Part shown: one piece after another, positions 62,572 to 64,000 of the stretch
Layout: each line of letters starts with the position of its first letter
Numbering within the stretch: position 1 is the stretch's first letter
Source of the DNA: Neisseria canis
GTDB lineage: Bacteria > Pseudomonadota > Gammaproteobacteria > Burkholderiales > Neisseriaceae
Length of the DNA: 64,000 nucleotides
Direction: 5' to 3'
Assembly: GCF_900636765.1 (NCBI RefSeq)
Contig: NZ_LR134313.1
Coordinates: 1,488,001 to 1,552,000 of the forward strand
The notes under the pieces: model-generated
Seen by the model: the letters and a program-made list of their open reading frames with translations, nothing else
What the model was told of the DNA's origin: nothing
Database searches by the model: none
Translations under genes and position numbers: made by a program

Positions 62572-63243
62572 TTAAGGCTTGACGGCTTTGCCGTTGATGG
62601 TGGCGGAAGTGAGCTTCAGGTTGTAGGTTTTGCCGTCGTCGGTGTAGGTGATTTGTGCCGGGATATTGTTAACCGCTGTGGCAAACGAATAGTTGACGGT
62701 GCTGTCGCCGCGGTTGACGCGGTATTTGTCGACTTGGGTTTTGCCGCCCGCGAAGCTGAACTGCTCGCTGCCGGTTTTACTCATGCCGCCTACGGAATAC
62801 AGTTTTTTACCGTTGGTGATTTTCAAGCCGGCGGGTAGGCGGGCGTCGTTGGCGGCAAGTTGCCAGGCCAATGTGAACAAGTCCATTGCGGGGCCGGATA
62901 CGGTTTCGGTTTTCTGTTCGCCTGTTTTGCCGTAAGTCACGCGGTTGCCGCTGAAGCGGGCTTCGGCATAGGTTTTGCTGCCGCGTACATCGCGGTAATA
63001 ACTGGGCCTGAGTGTGTTGCCGGAAATGGTGCCGCCGCTTTCGAAGCGGATACTGTACATCGGCACTTTGATATTCGATACGATGGTGTAACTGTCGCCT
63101 TTGCGGGTGAAAGTCATGGTGGCGGGAATGCCGTAAGAGCCGCTGTATTTCAATACTGCGCTTTGCGGCAGCTCGGCGGCAAGTGCGGGGAGGGCGGCAG
63201 CGGATGCGCCGATCAGAGCGATGGAACGGATTAAGTTTTTCAT
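62572..63243 (-). CDS. DUF3108 domain periplasmic protein
   Basis: A 223-residue protein with a signal peptide (MKNLIRSIALIGASAAALPALA) and a beta-rich DUF3108 domain: VLKYSGSYGIPATMTFTRKG, the YSIRFESGGTISGN segment, LRPSYYRD and a DLFTLAWQLA helix. Function unknown in the family. It follows purN by 19 nt on the same strand and is probably co-transcribed with it. Confidence 0.82.
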   Translation of the reverse strand: MKNLIRSIALIGASAAALPALAAELPQSAVLKYSGSYGIPATMTFTRKGDSYTIVSNIKVPMYSIRFESGGTISGNTLRPSYYRDVRGSKTYAEARFSGNRVTYGKTGEQKTETVSGPAMDLFTLAWQLAANDARLPAGLKITNGKKLYSVGGMSKTGSEQFSFAGGKTQVDKYRVNRGDSTVNYSFATAVNNIPAQITYTDDGKTYNLKLTSATINGKAVKP

Positions 63244-63262
63244 AGTTGTCCTTTATGGAAAG

Positions 63263-63889
63263 TCAGGCAAGCAACTGGGTGTGCGGATCAGGCTGGAGGC
63301 TGCCCAGCACGCGGTTTTGCCGGATGCTCAGTTTTCCTGCTGCAAAATCGGCCACCGCTTGCGGCAGCAGCTTGTGTTCTGCTGTTAATACACGGGCGGC
63401 GAGTGTTTGGGGTGTGTCTTCATCCGACACGGGCACAACGCCTTGCGAAATAATCGGGCCGCAATCCAATTCGGCGGTTACAAAATGTACGGTACAGCCG
63501 GCGACGCGGCAGCCGGCTTCCAGTGCGCGTTGGTGGGTGTTGAGGCCGGTAAACGAAGGCAACAGCGACGGATGGATGTTGATGAGGCGGCCTGCATAAT
63601 GGGTGCAGAATTCGGGCGTGAGAATACGCATGAAGCCTGCCAATACCACCAGATCCGGCTGGTAGCTGTCGATAAGTGTCATCATGGCGGTGTCGAAAGC
63701 GAGGCGGTTGGTAAACGCTTTGTGGTCAAGCGCGCCGGTGGCAAGGCCGCGCTCTTTAGCCCAAGCCAAACCTGCTGCGGCTTCGTCGTTGCTTAATACG
63801 GCCGCGATTCGGACATTGGGAATATCCGCGTTGACGATGGCCTGCATGTTGCTGCCGCGGCCGGAAATGAGGATGACGATGTTTTTCAT
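63263..63889 (-). CDS. purN: Phosphoribosylglycinamide formyltransferase 1
   Basis: A 208-residue enzyme that formylates GAR with N10-formyl-THF in purine synthesis. Landmarks: VILISGRGSNMQAIV (phosphoribosyl binding), INIHPSLLPSFTG with the catalytic Asn and His, and LDCGPIISQGVVPV with the catalytic Asp. The start at 63889 (MKNIVILISG) fits the family; 19 upstream codons are rejected. The remaining 111 nt to the window end show nothing. Confidence 0.95.
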   Translation of the reverse strand: MKNIVILISGRGSNMQAIVNADIPNVRIAAVLSNDEAAAGLAWAKERGLATGALDHKAFTNRLAFDTAMMTLIDSYQPDLVVLAGFMRILTPEFCTHYAGRLINIHPSLLPSFTGLNTHQRALEAGCRVAGCTVHFVTAELDCGPIISQGVVPVSDEDTPQTLAARVLTAEHKLLPQAVADFAAGKLSIRQNRVLGSLQPDPHTQLLA

Positions 63890-64000
63890 GTTATCGGAAT
63901 ATAAAAAAGTTAGGGGCAAAATAAGGCTTGCGGTGTGTGGCGGCAAGCGGTTTAGCTTAATTTAACGGGATTTTAAACGGCAGTGTGCAAAATGCAAACA

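Noticed and set aside
1..64000. tRNA, rRNA, prophage or insertion sequence
   Set aside because: No cloverleaf-like stretches, rRNA segments, integrase or transposase were recognised in any gap.

Overview
The window is chromosomal DNA of a Neisseriaceae bacterium. The best clue is a 12-mer, TGCCTGTCTGAA, present in roughly fifty perfect copies on both strands, mostly as inverted pairs after genes. This matches the DNA uptake sequence (DUS) dialect described for Neisseria wadsworthii (TG-wadDUS). Gene content (pgl-type genes, rlmE-ftsH-folP-glmM, Correia-like repeats) also fits a Neisseria close to N. wadsworthii; the species is an inference. No tRNA, rRNA, CRISPR array or insertion sequence with a transposase was seen.

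Region 1 (1-4.8 kb): a CsbD-family gene, then a full-length narG with no narH, narJ or narI after it. narG carries three DUS of the canonical meningococcal/AG dialect (1618-1629, 2500-2511, 4159-4170), which I did not see elsewhere in the window, and none of the resident dialect. It looks imported from another Neisseria. It is followed by a repeat-rich gap holding a composite Correia-like element.

Region 2 (4.8-23.9 kb): sixteen genes on the minus strand that form a Wzx/Wzy-type surface polysaccharide locus. In transcription order: rfbBAC, UDP-HexNAc dehydrogenase (wbpO/tviB-like), epimerase (wbpP/tviC-like), flippase, polymerase, three glycosyltransferases, an initiating phospho-sugar transferase, an aminotransferase and a 4,6-dehydratase (pglB-pglC-pglD order), then wza, wzb, wzc. 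This differs from the ABC-transporter (group 2) capsules known in meningococci. It predicts a polymer with a trideoxy-diamino-type initiating sugar, an N-acetylhexosaminuronic acid and possibly a dTDP-sugar such as rhamnose. The PglB-type acetyltransferase domain and rfbD are missing from the window.

Region 3 (24-51.8 kb): mostly housekeeping genes: ribD, hslO, mscL, fabI, a peptide-binding protein, xth, grxD, rsmB, proS, lysC, rph/yicC, trpB, yhbY/rlmE-ftsH-folP-glmM, dedA, speB, ansA. Upstream of trpB is a complete ribosome-mediated attenuator: a leader peptide with two Trp codons and three mutually exclusive RNA pairings ending in an intrinsic terminator.

Region 4 (52-64 kb): small envelope genes (two lipoproteins, a secreted stand-alone TonB C-terminal-like protein, a 62-residue membrane protein), dapF, cysK, a hotdog thioesterase, a secreted M16 peptidase, a very unusual RTX protein with a Lys/Asp/Trp-rich N-terminus and 16 cysteines, a DUF3108 protein and purN.
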